From Hydrogenophaga sp. (GTDB taxonomy: Bacteria; Pseudomonadota; Gammaproteobacteria; Burkholderiales; Burkholderiaceae_C): a DNA stretch of 64,000 nt. How positions within the stretch are numbered: position 1 is the stretch's first letter; every line of letters begins with the position of its first letter. The stretch is taken from positions 1 to 64,000 of the forward strand of contig NZ_JAUSCF010000034.1 of the NCBI RefSeq assembly GCF_030651625.1, read 5' to 3'. Under the pieces are notes generated by a model, which did no database searches, was not told the origin of the DNA, and saw nothing but the letters and a program-made list of their open reading frames with translations. A program made the position numbers and the translations under genes. Shown here in pieces: positions 15,412 through 24,033 of the stretch.

Positions 15412-17852
15412 CCACAGCTCCCCATGTGGCCGCACTGCGTGCACATGTCACAGCCGTCCTTGCGGATCATGGCGTGTGCGCCGCATTCGGGGCACTTCTT
15501 GCCGGCCATCACGGGCATCTGGTTGGCGGCACTGGCGATCACCGGCTCGGTGGTCATGGCCGCCACGGCGGCAGAGGCGCGTCGCGCCAGGATGTTCTGC
15601 AGCGCGAACGCGATGGCCGCCACTTCGGAGTCGTGCCACATGGGCACATGCGTGCCGTCAGCCTTCTGGTAGGTGCCCAGGCGCACCGGGCCCCGGTCCC
15701 AGGCGACCTTGCGCATGTCACCCAAGGCGCGCTCCAGAAAACCGCCGCGCGCAGCCAGCGAAAGCATGCGCATGGTGGAGGTGATCCACTGCTGCGATTC
15801 GCCGCTCTGGCCCACGGGCATGAAGAATTCGATGGCCCGATCCACCATGCCGCCGCCCTCGGCAGCAGGCACCGGCAGGAACGACACCACGATGTACAGC
15901 GTCTTGTGGCCTTCCTGCGTCCAGTATTCGATCTTGTCGGCCACGGCGGGCAGCGCGCCTTTGGGCCGGCTCTCGATCACGGTGCGCATCGGGTCCACCG
16001 GCGCACTGGCGGCTGCCGCGATGGCAGACGCTGCGACCGCGTCGCCGGCGGTACTGCCGGTGTCGAGCACCGACCCCAGGATGCTGTTGGGCCGGTAAGT
16101 GGCCATGCCCTTCAGGTGCGCGCGCCAGGCCTTCTGGTACAGGTCCTTGAAATCATCGAACAGGTAATCGGCGGCCACGTTCACCGTCTTGGAAATGGCG
16201 GTGTCCACGAAGGGCTGCACCGCTTCCATCATGGCGATGTGTTCGCTGGCGGTCATGGCCAGCGCGTTCACGAAGTAGTCGGGCAGTTGCTCCACATCTC
16301 CGCCGAGCTCGCGGTACAGGCGCCAGGCGTGGTCTTCCACCGCGTATTCGCTGGTGCTGCCGTCGGCCTCGCGTTTCTTGCGCCGGTACATCCACGAGAA
16401 CGGCGGCTCGATGCCGTTGGACGCGTTGTCCGCAAAGGCCAGGCTGACCGTGCCCGTGGGCGCAATGGAGAGCAGGTGGCTGTTGCGCAGACCGTGCTGG
16501 CGAATCTTTGCCTGCAGCGGCGCGGGCAGGCGGCTGGCGAAAGTGCCGGGGGCCAGGTAGCCCTCGGCCTCGAACTTGGGAAACACACCTTTTTCCTGAC
16601 CCAGCGCCACCGAAGCCTCGTAGGCCGCGTCGCGCATGCGCTCGGCGATCTTCGCCGCCATGCCACGACCGTCCTCGCGGTCGTAACGCAGGCACAGCAT
16701 GGCCAGCGCATTGCCCATGCCGGTGAAGCCCACGCCAATGCGTCGCTTGGCCGCTGATTCAGCGCGTTGCTGTTCCAGCGGCCAGAAGGTCACGTCGAGC
16801 ACGTTGTCCAGCGCACGCACCTGCAAAGCCACGGCGTTCTCGAACGCATCAAAGTCGAACGAAGGCACGCCACCAAAACCGAACGGGTTGCGGATGAAGC
16901 GCGTCAGGATGATGGGACCGAGGTCGCAGCAGCCGTAGGGCGGAAGTGGCTGCTCACCGCATGGGTTGGTCGCCGAAATGGACTCGCAGTAGCGCAGGTT
17001 GTTGTCCTGCTGGATGTGGTCGAGGAACAGGATGCCGGGTTCGGCGAAGTCGTAGGCCGACTGCATCACTGTGTTCCAGAGTTCACGCGCGGCCACCGTC
17101 TGGTAGACCCACATGCCGTCGGCGCGCTGGTAGGCCCCTTTTTCAATCAAGGGCTTGCCGGGGCGGGCCTTGTGCACCAGTTCCCAGGGCTGGTCGCTGC
17201 CCAGGGATTCCATGAAGGCATCGGGCACGCCCACCGAGACATTGAAGTTGTTCCAGCGCCCGGGCGTGCGCTTGGCGGTGATGAAGTCCATCACGTCGGG
17301 GTGGTCGATGCGCAGCACGCCCATCTGGGCACCGCGGCGCGCGCCGGCGCTCTCCACGGTGGAGCAGCTCTGGTCGAACACGTTGATGTAGCTGCATGGG
17401 CCGGAGGCCATGGAATGCGTGCCCTTGACCTCGGCACCGCGGGGGCGGATGCGCGAGAAGTCGTAGCCCACACCGCCGCCGCGCCGCATGGTTTCGGCCG
17501 CTTCGCGCAGGGCCTCGTAGATGCCCGGAAAACCTTCTTCGTCCACACCCTGGATGGCGTCGCCCACCGGCTGCACGAAGCAGTTGATGAGCGTGGCCTG
17601 AATGGCAGTGCCCGCGGCGCTCATGATGCGACCGGCCCCGATGGCGCCAGCGTGCAGGTTGTCCAGGAAGCGCTGTTCCCATTCGGCGCGGTCGGCTTCT
17701 TTTTCCACCGAGGCGAGCGCCCGCGCCACACGGCGGTACAGGTCTTCGACGCCAGATTCACCGGGTTTGAGGTATTTTTCTGCCAGCACGTCCTGGCTGA
17801 TCGGCTGTGTCTGGGTGAGGTCCTGCGGGCGCAAGGTGTTGTCTCTTTTCAT
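15408..17852 (-). CDS. nrdJ: Adenosylcobalamin-dependent (class II) ribonucleoside-diphosphate reductase
   Basis: An 814-residue enzyme that makes deoxyribonucleotides with a B12-derived radical, so it works with or without oxygen. The ten-stranded barrel motifs are present: SGRIMSAAGT-like stretch near the start, NPCGEQPLPPYGCCDLG with the catalytic Cys, and SIAPTGTVSLAFADNASNGI. The end carries a zinc-ribbon pattern CPECGAHAM then CDMCTQCGHMGSCG, which in such enzymes supplies the reducing cysteines. The start is ATG at 17852 behind AAGGA; TTG 17861 is an alternative. It heads the group nrdJ-nnrS-nitroreductase-hypothetical-hemerythrin. No nrdAB or nrdDG lies in the window. Confidence 0.95.
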   Translation of the reverse strand: MKRDNTLRPQDLTQTQPISQDVLAEKYLKPGESGVEDLYRRVARALASVEKEADRAEWEQRFLDNLHAGAIGAGRIMSAAGTAIQATLINCFVQPVGDAIQGVDEEGFPGIYEALREAAETMRRGGGVGYDFSRIRPRGAEVKGTHSMASGPCSYINVFDQSCSTVESAGARRGAQMGVLRIDHPDVMDFITAKRTPGRWNNFNVSVGVPDAFMESLGSDQPWELVHKARPGKPLIEKGAYQRADGMWVYQTVAARELWNTVMQSAYDFAEPGILFLDHIQQDNNLRYCESISATNPCGEQPLPPYGCCDLGPIILTRFIRNPFGFGGVPSFDFDAFENAVALQVRALDNVLDVTFWPLEQQRAESAAKRRIGVGFTGMGNALAMLCLRYDREDGRGMAAKIAERMRDAAYEASVALGQEKGVFPKFEAEGYLAPGTFASRLPAPLQAKIRQHGLRNSHLLSIAPTGTVSLAFADNASNGIEPPFSWMYRRKKREADGSTSEYAVEDHAWRLYRELGGDVEQLPDYFVNALAMTASEHIAMMEAVQPFVDTAISKTVNVAADYLFDDFKDLYQKAWRAHLKGMATYRPNSILGSVLDTGSTAGDAVAASAIAAAASAPVDPMRTVIESRPKGALPAVADKIEYWTQEGHKTLYIVVSFLPVPAAEGGGMVDRAIEFFMPVGQSGESQQWITSTMRMLSLAARGGFLERALGDMRKVAWDRGPVRLGTYQKADGTHVPMWHDSEVAAIAFALQNILARRASAAVAAMTTEPVIASAANQMPVMAGKKCPECGAHAMIRKDGCDMCTQCGHMGSCG

Positions 17853-17911
17853 GTGGCTCAAATCCTTGGTTCAATGGCCATGCAAAGTCGCGCGAAGTGC
17901 CTGGGTCCAGG

Positions 17912-17993
17912 GACATCGATGATCCAGCTTCGCCGGTCCAGGATGTCGACCCCCCCTCAGGGGGGTGGCGCCGAAGGCGACGCGGGGGGGGCC
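17912..17993 (-). repeat. Three-hairpin intergenic element, copy C
   Basis: It lies between the nitronate monooxygenase-like gene and nrdJ. Hairpin II is CGCC-GAA-GGCG (17970-17980), hairpin I is CCCCCC-TCA-GGGGGG (within 17951-17966), and the outer arms of hairpin III are GACATC (17912-17917) and GATGTC (17943-17948), with a diverged inner part CCAGC-TTC-GCCGG. It overlaps the last 12 codons and the stop of the upstream gene. Confidence 0.75.
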
Positions 17994-19228
17994 AACAAGC
18001 GCATCATCAGATCATGAACCGATCGGATCTGATTGCCAAACGGCAACCGACCAGCGCCCCGGAAGTAAAGGCCTTTGCCCACGTCGCCATCAAGGGCATG
18101 GCCCAGTTGCTGGTCGATACAGAACTGGCCCATTTCGGCCTGTCCGTCACGGAGCCCGCAATGCGCCAGGCAGTCAAATGCCATGTTGCAACGTTTCTTC
18201 ACATGAGCCACGGCCTTGAGCTTGGGTTCGATACGCAGGTATTTGTCCAGCCAGGGCGTGCGCACGGCGCGCGCGGGCAAGCCGGCCACGCTGATGAACT
18301 CCACCATGTCTTCGGGCGTGGCTTCGGCCAGCACGCGCTTGAAGGCCGCGTCGGCGTCGGACTCAAGGGTCACGGCAAACGCGGTGCCCAACTGCACAGC
18401 CGAAGCACCCAAGGCCTGCAGGCGCAGGATGTCTTCCCGGCAGCTGATGCCACCGGCGGCGATCAGCGGAATTTCGCGCTCGATGCCGGCGGTCTGGAAA
18501 AAGGCTTGAACCTGCGGAATCACGTTTTCGAAGTCGAATCGCGGGTCCTGCAGATCGGCCACCTTGGCGGCCCCCAGATGCCCGCCCGCCAGGCGGGGAT
18601 GCTCGATCACGATGGCATCGGGCAGGCGACCCTTCTTTTCCCATTTGCGCACCACCAGTTGCACGCCGCGCGCGTCTGACAGGATGGGAATGAGCGCGGT
18701 ATTGGGATGGTCACGGGCGATATCGGGCAGATCCAGTGGCAGGCCGGCGCCCACCACCACCGCGTCGGCGCCGCTTTCCAGTGCCTGTCGTACGTATTGT
18801 TCGTAGGCGCTGAGCGCCTTCATGACGTTCACGGCAACGGCGCCCCGCCCCTGCGCGATGGCCTTGGCGCGACGGATCTCGCGGTCGAGCGCGGTGAGGT
18901 TGGCCGCATCGATGCGCTCGCGCGCGTCGGGCTCTTTTTCCAGGTCGGCGGTGCTGGCCCAGAGATCGGGGTGCAGGCGGCGCAGATCCACTGCCGAGAC
19001 GGTCCCCAGACCGCCCAGCGAGGCCACCGCGCCGGCCAGGCCACCAGCGGATACGCCCACGCCCATGCCACCCTGGACCACCGGCAACAGCTCGCGCCCG
19101 CCCAGTCGCCAGGTTCTGAGGCCCGATGCGCTGGCCAGCCGGTGCAGCTCGGCAATCGGGGTGTCTTGATCAGGCGCCTGGGGCATCAGCAGGTCCGTCT
19201 GGGAAGAGTTGTCCATCATGTTCCACAT
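17957..19228 (-). CDS. Nitronate monooxygenase-like (NPD family) flavoprotein
   Basis: A 423-residue FMN-dependent TIM-barrel protein of the 2-nitropropane dioxygenase/nitronate monooxygenase family. Marks are the N-terminal VVQGGMGVGVSAGGLAGAVA, the flavin loops ADAVVVGAGLPLDLPD and AAGGISCREDILRLQALGAS, and AVQLGTAF. The C-terminal third has conserved cysteines (KKRCNMAFDCLAHCGLRDG), as in a longer subfamily whose substrate is not established. The last residues (LAPPASPSAPPP) are encoded by copy C of the three-hairpin element, so the natural C-terminus may have been replaced. The start ATG at 19228 has no clear ribosome binding site; ATG 19219 is an alternative. Confidence 0.8.
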   Translation of the reverse strand: MWNMMDNSSQTDLLMPQAPDQDTPIAELHRLASASGLRTWRLGGRELLPVVQGGMGVGVSAGGLAGAVASLGGLGTVSAVDLRRLHPDLWASTADLEKEPDARERIDAANLTALDREIRRAKAIAQGRGAVAVNVMKALSAYEQYVRQALESGADAVVVGAGLPLDLPDIARDHPNTALIPILSDARGVQLVVRKWEKKGRLPDAIVIEHPRLAGGHLGAAKVADLQDPRFDFENVIPQVQAFFQTAGIEREIPLIAAGGISCREDILRLQALGASAVQLGTAFAVTLESDADAAFKRVLAEATPEDMVEFISVAGLPARAVRTPWLDKYLRIEPKLKAVAHVKKRCNMAFDCLAHCGLRDGQAEMGQFCIDQQLGHALDGDVGKGLYFRGAGRLPFGNQIRSVHDLMMRLLAPPASPSAPPP

Positions 19229-19914
19229 AAGGTTGGTAGCTGTGGGAGGCTAACGAAGCGGGCGCGAACGCGCCTTGTTCTGTGTCAAACACATGGGCTT
19301 CACGGTGCTCGAGCGCGCCATGTATGCCAAGCAATGGGGTGGGTATCTCAGTTGCCGAAATCGACAGCGCCCAGGCTCCGGCAGTTGGTTGGCGTGGACC
19401 CCCACCCCAGCCCTCCTCCAGCCTGGGAGGGAGAGAAGACACGTTCGCCTGAGGGGAAGTCCGATCCCGATCCCGTGTTCGGGCCCCTTCTGCCGGTGCC
19501 GAGGAGCGCAGCAGCGGGCGGAAAAAGGGCCGTGCATGTCTGAGCTGAAGGCGAGTTTGCACGGACCTCGCCCGCTGTGAGCACCACAGGTTGCCCCGGA
19601 GCGCAGCGTAGGGGTCACCGGCAGCAGGGTCGCCTTTCTTTGGCCTACGTTTCTTTGGCGAAGCAAAGAAAGGTAGGTCGGCCGCCGGGCCGAGACCCGG
19701 CCACACCAGCTTCCGGAGTGGCATGCCCCCACGCTCCACAGCTGGCGCGGGTCGCAGCTCCCCGAGGGGGCTGACCTTGCTTTGGGCGACCCTGCGCTGC
19801 GGTCGACCAATGCGCGGAGAGACCCCTCACCCAAACCCTCTCCCCAAAGGGGCGAGGGAGTGAAGGCACGCTCTCCGACGGAGGTCGCACCCAGCGCCGG
19901 GGGGGAGTGCTCCA
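19229..19914. repeat. 686-base intergenic region rich in repeats, no supported gene
   Basis: It separates the parvulin gene from the nitronate monooxygenase-like gene. Contents: hairpin CCCTCC/GGAGGG near 19409-19430; a segment at 19633-19673 with CCTTTCTTTG and CAAAGAAAGG arms plus an inner second copy of TTTCTTTG, so two hairpins compete; and CCCTC-x-CCCC-AAA-GGGG-x-GAGGG near 19835-19857. Frames open through it on both strands, but their products are Pro/Arg/Ser-rich and look like translated repeats. Parts resemble dispersed repeats I associate with Comamonadaceae genomes. Confidence 0.6.
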
Positions 19915-20748
19915 CTACTGCACCAACGGCGTGCTCGCCCCTTCAATGTCCACGCCTTCAACAACTGCCTCCCCCACCAGCAACTGCATGTACTGGCGCA
20001 AGGCCGTGCTGCGCGACTGCAGCGCCAGCTGCGCACGGATGCGGTCCTGAAGTTCTTCGAACGATGGCAGCGTGCCCTTGCGCCGACCCAGCACCTCGAT
20101 GATGTGCAAGCCATGGCGCGTGTGGACGAGTCGGGGATGTACACCCATGCCCCATCTGGAATCGGTCTGGTAGAACAGCTCGTTGGCCAGTTCGGGCGCG
20201 CAGTCTTCAGGCGTGAGCCAGCCCAGATCGCCGCCATCCTGGCTGGACGGACAATTGGAGAGCTCCGTGGCCAGCTGCTCGAAACGTCCGACTGGTACAT
20301 CCTTGCGCGAGAGTTCGAGCAGGGCAGTCTCTGCACGCTGCGAAAGTGCGTGCACGTTCACACCCGGTGTCACTGCGAACAGGATGTGGCGCACATGCAG
20401 CGCCTGTCCGACGATCCAGCGGCTCTTGTGGGCATCAAAGTGCCTGCGGCATTCCGCTTCGTCTGGCTCAGGCGACACCACCGCCTCGTCCAGCATACTT
20501 TCAATGACGGCCCGTTGTGTTTCATCCAGTTCGGGCGCCACCAAGCCGGTGTGGCGCGGGAACAGGCCGGCCTTCACCGCCTGCTGGCGCAGCAGTTCGG
20601 TGTGGGCCCGCTCCAGCAGGGTGCCGGCATCGAGCGGTTCACCGGGTTCGTGCAGGGCAATGCCGTTGATGGTGGCGACCTGGGGCTGGGCGGCGCCTGC
20701 GCAGGCGCAGTTGCCGCTGCCACAGCCGACGGTGGTTGCTGCGTTCAT
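19915..20748 (-). CDS. Parvulin-type peptidyl-prolyl cis-trans isomerase, nar-operon linked
   Basis: A 277-residue PpiC/rotamase protein. The parvulin core runs from about residue 125 (QALHVRHILFAV) through LSNCPSSQDGGDLGWL to the C-terminal HTRHGLHIIEVLGRR. No cleavable signal is seen; the N-terminus has a Cys cluster (GCGSGNCACAG), suggesting metal or heme binding or disulfide chemistry. It follows narI by 16 bases on the same strand and is probably the last gene of the nar operon, where it may assist folding of the nitrate reductase. The start is ATG at 20748. Confidence 0.9.
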   Translation of the reverse strand: MNAATTVGCGSGNCACAGAAQPQVATINGIALHEPGEPLDAGTLLERAHTELLRQQAVKAGLFPRHTGLVAPELDETQRAVIESMLDEAVVSPEPDEAECRRHFDAHKSRWIVGQALHVRHILFAVTPGVNVHALSQRAETALLELSRKDVPVGRFEQLATELSNCPSSQDGGDLGWLTPEDCAPELANELFYQTDSRWGMGVHPRLVHTRHGLHIIEVLGRRKGTLPSFEELQDRIRAQLALQSRSTALRQYMQLLVGEAVVEGVDIEGASTPLVQ

Positions 20749-20764
20749 GTGGCTTTCCTTGGGT

Positions 20765-21493
20765 TCATCGTGGTGCGTGGGACTTGGGGTCTGACCGGGT
20801 GGCTGGCAAGCCAAGCTTGCGGCTGCGCACCACCTGGTAAGGCCGGAAGAAGTAGGCCAGCGTGCCGAAGCCGCTCCACACATGCACCAGTCTCGAGAAC
20901 GGGAACAGCAGGAAGATGGTCATGCCCAGCACCAGGTGCACTTTGTACGGCCACTCCAGCATCACCAGACCAGCCGCGTCGGGACGGAAAGTGACGATGC
21001 GCTGCGCCCAGTCGGCCAGCACCAGCATGGCACTGCCATCGGTATGTGCGTACGAATATGGCAGCGTGATCAGCCCCAGCACCAGTTGCACCCACAGAAT
21101 GACCAGGATGAACAAGTCGGTGCGGTGGCTGGTGAGGCGGATGCGCGGATCAAAGATGCGTCGGTGCAGCAACAGCGACAGCCCCACGAAACAGATCAGA
21201 CCAGCGGTGCCGCCCGCATAGATGGCCAGCCGCTGCTTGACCGACGCACTCATGAACCCTTCGTAGAAAAAGTGTGGCGTGAGCAAGCCCACCGCGTGGC
21301 CGAAGAACAGGAACAGGATGCCGATGTGGAACAGGTTGCTGCCCCAGCGAAGCTGCCCCTTTCGCAGCAGCTGCGACGAGTCGCTTTTCCACGTGTACTG
21401 ATCGCGGTCGAACCGCGCCAGGCTGCCCATCAGGAACACAGACAGGCACACATACGGGTAGACGTTGAAGAAGAAGTTGTGCAGCGTGTTCAT
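20765..21493 (-). CDS. narI: Respiratory nitrate reductase gamma subunit (cytochrome b)
   Basis: A 242-residue inner-membrane subunit with five helices that carries two b hemes and passes electrons from quinol to NarH. The axial histidines are visible in FHIGILFLFFGHAVGL (helix 2) and in VHLVLGMTIFLLFPFSRLVH (helix 5). The start at 21493 overlaps the narJ stop by four bases (ATGA). Length matches the family. Confidence 0.97.
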   Translation of the reverse strand: MNTLHNFFFNVYPYVCLSVFLMGSLARFDRDQYTWKSDSSQLLRKGQLRWGSNLFHIGILFLFFGHAVGLLTPHFFYEGFMSASVKQRLAIYAGGTAGLICFVGLSLLLHRRIFDPRIRLTSHRTDLFILVILWVQLVLGLITLPYSYAHTDGSAMLVLADWAQRIVTFRPDAAGLVMLEWPYKVHLVLGMTIFLLFPFSRLVHVWSGFGTLAYFFRPYQVVRSRKLGLPATRSDPKSHAPR

Positions 21494-22206
21494 GCCTGCG
21501 CTCCTGTGGAGGTGGGGGTGGAAGATGCGTGGGATGAGGGGCGGACGAACCGGATGGGTTGCGGCGCGCCGGGTTTGGCCTGGCCTTCGGTGGAACAACC
21601 ACCGAACACCGCCGGCTCGGCCCAGCTTTCGTCGATTTCGGGCTCCGGGGCCACGGCCACCGCTTCGGCTTTTTCACCAGCCAGTTCCAGCACGGCGGCG
21701 AGCACGCTGGCATAAGGGCTTTGCCGACCGAGCAGCGCGCTGAAGATCACGCGCACGATGTGTGCGATCTCGCCCAGAAACTCTCGCGCCTGGGGAGGCG
21801 GCTGGGTGGAAGCGAATTCCAGCACCACCGAGAGGTGGTCCGGCAGTTCGGCAGGGCCGAGGTACAGCCCACCTTTTTCGTAGGTCTGGATCAGGTCGAT
21901 CATCGCCGGGCCGCGGTCGCGCGAGTCGCCGTGCACATGCTCGAACAAATGCAGCGCGGTGCGCCGGCCGCGGTCGAACAGCTCGACGTAGTCGGACTCC
22001 ACGTCCAGCGCTGGCCGCGTGCCCAGTTGTTTGAGCAACGCATCCAGCTCGGTCAGCCGCGCAGCAGGCAACGCCGCTTCGGCCTGCAAGGCCTGCTGCA
22101 TCTCGCCGGTGTGGGCACGGAATTCGGAATCGGGGTACCGCAGCAGGTGCGCCAGCACGCGCAGCGTGAGGCGAGCCTGTGGGGGTGAAGCAGAAAACAG
22201 ATTCAT
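21490..22206 (-). CDS. narJ: Nitrate reductase molybdenum cofactor assembly chaperone
   Basis: A 238-residue cytoplasmic chaperone of the TorD/DmsD/NarJ family that holds the NarGH apoenzyme until the cofactor is loaded and the complex docks on NarI. Family motifs are LAHLLRYPDSEF near the start, VELFDRGRRTALHLFEHVHG and GGLYLGPAELPDHLSVVLE. The C-terminal 50 residues are low-complexity (Pro/Glu/Ser). It is not part of the mature enzyme. It is separated from narH by copy D of the three-hairpin element. Confidence 0.96.
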   Translation of the reverse strand: MNLFSASPPQARLTLRVLAHLLRYPDSEFRAHTGEMQQALQAEAALPAARLTELDALLKQLGTRPALDVESDYVELFDRGRRTALHLFEHVHGDSRDRGPAMIDLIQTYEKGGLYLGPAELPDHLSVVLEFASTQPPPQAREFLGEIAHIVRVIFSALLGRQSPYASVLAAVLELAGEKAEAVAVAPEPEIDESWAEPAVFGGCSTEGQAKPGAPQPIRFVRPSSHASSTPTSTGAQA

Positions 22207-22260
22207 GACATCAAATCCTTCAATCGATCAACGGGGCGCTGGCTCGCCTGGGTTCCTGTC

Positions 22261-22340
22261 CAGAAACGCCGCGGAACCGGCTTTCCCGGGCCGCCAGCGT
22301 TGCCCCCTTGGGGGTCGCGCGAAGCGCGGCGGGGGTGGGC
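22261..22340 (-). repeat. Three-hairpin intergenic element, copy D
   Basis: It lies between narH and narJ. Arms of hairpin III in the transcribed direction are AACGCT, bulge, GCGG and CCGC, GGCGTT (22265-22301); the T/G pair is a wobble in the mRNA but would be a C/A mismatch on the other strand. Hairpin I is CCCCC-TT-GGGGG (22303-22314) and hairpin II is CGCGC-GAA-GCGCG (22316-22328). Confidence 0.85.
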
Positions 22341-22344
22341 CATC

Positions 22345-23877
22345 TCATGCCCCCAGCTTGATGGGGATGGTTCGCTTCTTCTCGCTGCCGAACAGGCTGG
22401 TTTCGGTCTCGCCTTCAGAACAACCGTTGCCGAACGTGAAGCCACAACCACCCTTGACGTTGAACGTGTTCTCGGCGTACTCGCGATGCGTGGTGGGAAT
22501 CACGAAGCGGTCTTCGTAGTTGGCGATCGCCATGTAGCGGTACATCTCCTCCACCTCGCGGGAACTCATGCCCACCTGGTCAAGCACGTCCTGATTGATC
22601 AATCCGTCCACGTGTTTGGTGCGCTGGTAAGCACGCATGGCCAGCATGCGTTCCAGTGCGCGCACCACGGGCCCGGTGTCGCCCGCAGTGAGCAGGTTGG
22701 CCAGGTACTTCACCGGAATGCGCAGCTGCGACACGTCGGGAATCTCGCCGTTGCTGCCCAGCATGCCGGCGTTGGCCACTGCGGTGATGGGCGACAGAGG
22801 CGGCACGTACCAGACCATGGGCAGGGTGCGGTATTCGGGGTGCAGCGGCAGCGCCACTTTCCATTCCACTGCCATCTTGTAGACCGGGCTCTGACGGGCC
22901 GCGGCCATCCAGGCGTCAGGGATGCCGTCGATGCGCGCCTGCTCGATCACCTTGGGGTCGTTCGGGTCCAGGAACAGGTCGAGCTGGGCCTGGTACAAGT
23001 CGATCTCATTGGGTGTGCTGGCGGCTTCCAGGATGCGGTCGGCGTCGTACAGCAGAACACCGAGGTAGCGGATACGACCCACGCAGGTCTCCGAGCACAC
23101 CGTGGGCTGCCCGGCTTCAATGCGCGGATAGCAGAAGATGCACTTCTCGGCCTTGCCGCTTTTCCAGTTGTAGTAGATCTTCTTGTAGGGGCAGCCGCTC
23201 ACGCACATGCGCCAGCCGCGGCACTTGTCCTGGTCGATCAGCACGATGCCGTCTTCCTCGCGCTTGTAGATCGAGCCCGATGGACACGAGGCCACACACG
23301 CCGGGTTCAGGCAGTGCTCGCACAGGCGCGGCAGGTACATCATGAAGGTGTTTTCGAACTGACCCATCATGTCTTTCTGGGTCTGCTCGAAACCGTCGAG
23401 GTTCGCGTCCTTGCTGCGTTTGGCAAATTCACCTCCCAGGATCTCTTCCCAGTTCGGCCCCCACTCGATTTTTTCCATGCGCTTGCCGGTGATGAGCGAA
23501 CGCGGACGCGCGGTGGGCGCGTGTTTCATCTCGGGCGCTGACTGGAGGTGGTCGTAGTCGAAAGTGAAGGGCTCGTAGTAGTCGTCGATCTGCGGCAGGT
23601 TGGGGTTGCTGAAGATCTTCATCAGCAGCGACCACTTGCCACCCTGCTTGGGCACGATGGAACCATCGGCCTTGCGGATCCAGCCACCGTTCCACTTGTC
23701 CTGGTTTTCCCACTCCTTGGGGTAGCCGATGCCGGGCTTGGTTTCCACGTTGTTGAACCAGGCATATTCGACACCGGGACGGCTGGTCCAGACGTTCTTG
23801 CAGGTGACCGAACAGGTGTGGCAGCCGATGCACTTGTCCAGGTTGAGCACCATGCCGATTTGTGCGCGTATTTTCAT
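22345..23877 (-). CDS. narH: Respiratory nitrate reductase beta subunit (iron-sulfur)
   Basis: A 510-residue cytoplasmic-side electron-transfer subunit with four Fe-S clusters linking NarI heme to NarG. The first Cys group is CIGCHTCSVTCKNVW near residue 17; later groups are CEHCLNPACVASCPSG, CRGWRMCVSGCPYKK, and CIFCYP with CSETCVGRIRYLG. The Trp in CRGWRMC marks the [3Fe-4S] cluster site, as in other NarH. Length is typical. Spacers on both sides hold copies of the three-hairpin element. Confidence 0.98.
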   Translation of the reverse strand: MKIRAQIGMVLNLDKCIGCHTCSVTCKNVWTSRPGVEYAWFNNVETKPGIGYPKEWENQDKWNGGWIRKADGSIVPKQGGKWSLLMKIFSNPNLPQIDDYYEPFTFDYDHLQSAPEMKHAPTARPRSLITGKRMEKIEWGPNWEEILGGEFAKRSKDANLDGFEQTQKDMMGQFENTFMMYLPRLCEHCLNPACVASCPSGSIYKREEDGIVLIDQDKCRGWRMCVSGCPYKKIYYNWKSGKAEKCIFCYPRIEAGQPTVCSETCVGRIRYLGVLLYDADRILEAASTPNEIDLYQAQLDLFLDPNDPKVIEQARIDGIPDAWMAAARQSPVYKMAVEWKVALPLHPEYRTLPMVWYVPPLSPITAVANAGMLGSNGEIPDVSQLRIPVKYLANLLTAGDTGPVVRALERMLAMRAYQRTKHVDGLINQDVLDQVGMSSREVEEMYRYMAIANYEDRFVIPTTHREYAENTFNVKGGCGFTFGNGCSEGETETSLFGSEKKRTIPIKLGA

Positions 23878-23928
23878 GATGTGTTGTCCTTGTTCAGCCG
23901 ACGGTCCGGTGCGAAGGGTTTGATCCAG

Positions 23929-24030
23929 TGAACACCGTGGAACCGCCCTTCGACAAGCTCAGGACGGGCCACTGGTGTTGCCCCCTTGAGGGGGTGACGC
24001 GCTGCAAGCGCAGCGCAGGGGTGGGCAACA
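23929..24030 (-). repeat. Three-hairpin intergenic element, copy E (with loop insertion)
   Basis: It lies between narG and narH. Arms of hairpin III in the transcribed direction are AACACC, bulged A, GTGG and CCAC, GGTGTT (23931-23979). The loop contains an extra block, TCCTGAGCTTGTCGAA, bounded by complementary CCCG/CGGG. Hairpin I is CCCCC-TTGA-GGGGG (23981-23994) and hairpin II is GCGCTGC/GCAGCGC (23999-24016). Confidence 0.85.
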
Positions 24031-24033
24031 AGC

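Noticed and set aside
19170-19739. Open frame in the repeat-rich gap next to the parvulin gene
   Set aside because: Its product is translated repeat sequence and overlaps the start of a conserved gene.
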